A DNA stretch of 64,000 nucleotides from Maea johnstoni. Its lineage: Eukaryota; Annelida; Polychaeta; Spionida; Magelonidae. Below the pieces are notes generated by a model. The model had not been told where the DNA came from. It worked only from the letters and a program-made list of their open reading frames with translations, and did not search any database. The DNA lies in contig OZ012700.1 of the NCBI GenBank assembly GCA_963942565.1, forward strand, positions 32,819,040 through 32,883,039, written 5' to 3'. Below are positions 63,419 to 64,000 of this stretch, piece after piece (the first letter of the stretch is position 1; every line of letters starts with the position of its first letter). The position numbers and the translations under genes are program-made.

Positions 63419-64000
63419 TTACTGTTTCATTGGTAGTGATACCGTAGCGTACCATTTCTTTCTTAAAGGTATCCATCCCTGCCTGTAGAGGTCCTCAGGC
63501 AAGATCTCTCACTTGAACGTGCGTGTTACATATCTAAATTCATCTTAATTACATTCTGCCATCTTATCTTCCAGATGTATACCATCTTGGCAGATTATAA
63601 TGTGCTGATTGTGTTTTAACACCTAGAAACAATTACTAGCATGTTGCGATCAGCAGTGGCCACCATTTTGAAATCAATCCCTCTGTTGCTACATTACACC
63701 CAATAACGGTTGCCATGGCACTACTGGGAGTAGTATAAATATAGTTGGATCCTAACAATAAACGTTGAGAAAAGCATTGTTTTGATCCCAATATGGGATT
63801 AGTATTGGGCTCCTACAATTGCCAATTATTAGGAGCGATGTTAGAAGCCCAGTTCAGTCCAGTACAACAAGGAAGTTGACCAATCAGCAGCTAGAATCAG
63901 ACTGGAGCTGATAATAAAATGTTATATTGAAAAATGATATGATATCAATATAATATAATGATATGATATATATATATATTTATATGTATATATATATATA
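63419..64000. other. Sequence matching 19.2-19.75 kb inverted, ending in (TA)n
   Basis: Non-coding. The final 35 bases begin a TA microsatellite equivalent to that ending near 19208. The homologous segment continues beyond the window. Confidence 0.75.

Overview
The window is eukaryotic, almost certainly from a marine invertebrate. Coding density is very low. Non-autonomous DNA transposons are nested in one another, and (TA)n, (ATT)n and poly-G tracts are abundant. The two convincing genes are a TRIM protein with a C-terminal NHL-like propeller and a protein of a widespread invertebrate family marked by MDFAENF and GHGKGPCDG motifs. An invertebrate deuterostome such as amphioxus, a hemichordate or an echinoderm fits the intronless TRIM-NHL gene and the CAGGGCTCGACRTTAA-type elements. 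The species cannot be fixed from sequence alone.

Layout: (1) 1-3340 holds a 56-bp tandem repeat, the minus-strand MDFAENF gene (start probably near 2136 behind a good splice acceptor, with an overlapping Cys-rich downstream ORF) and featureless spacer. (2) 3341-24147 is unit A of a large direct duplication. It is mostly non-coding and ends in the only intact TRIM gene (22825-24624). (3) 25116-45748 is unit B, near-identical by eye. It differs by whole-element insertions, including a 5'-truncated LINE and a TTAA-flanked element with terminal inverted repeats of about 240 bp. It ends in a TRIM pseudogene broken by a TA-flanked MITE and by small indels. (4) 41115-51573 and 53517-63215 form a giant inverted repeat with arms of about 10 kb. 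The spacer of about 1.9 kb holds a 200-N assembly gap and a ~200-bp satellite whose units alternate between two types. The right arm carries a second partial TRIM pseudogene and, separately, a 171-bp RING fragment closer to the intact gene. Sequence beyond 63215 continues as the reverse complement of 19.2-19.8 kb.

History that can be read: one TRIM-bearing segment was copied at least three times, twice head-to-tail and once inverted. Parts of the 48.3-51.5 kb arm are an older, diverged paralogue of 13.0-15.3 kb. Because the copies act as empty sites for one another, target-site duplications can be read directly for several transposon families (5-bp, 6-bp, 7/8-bp, TAA, TTAA and TA classes). 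No RNA gene, CRISPR array, bacterial-type operon or virus-like element was recognised.
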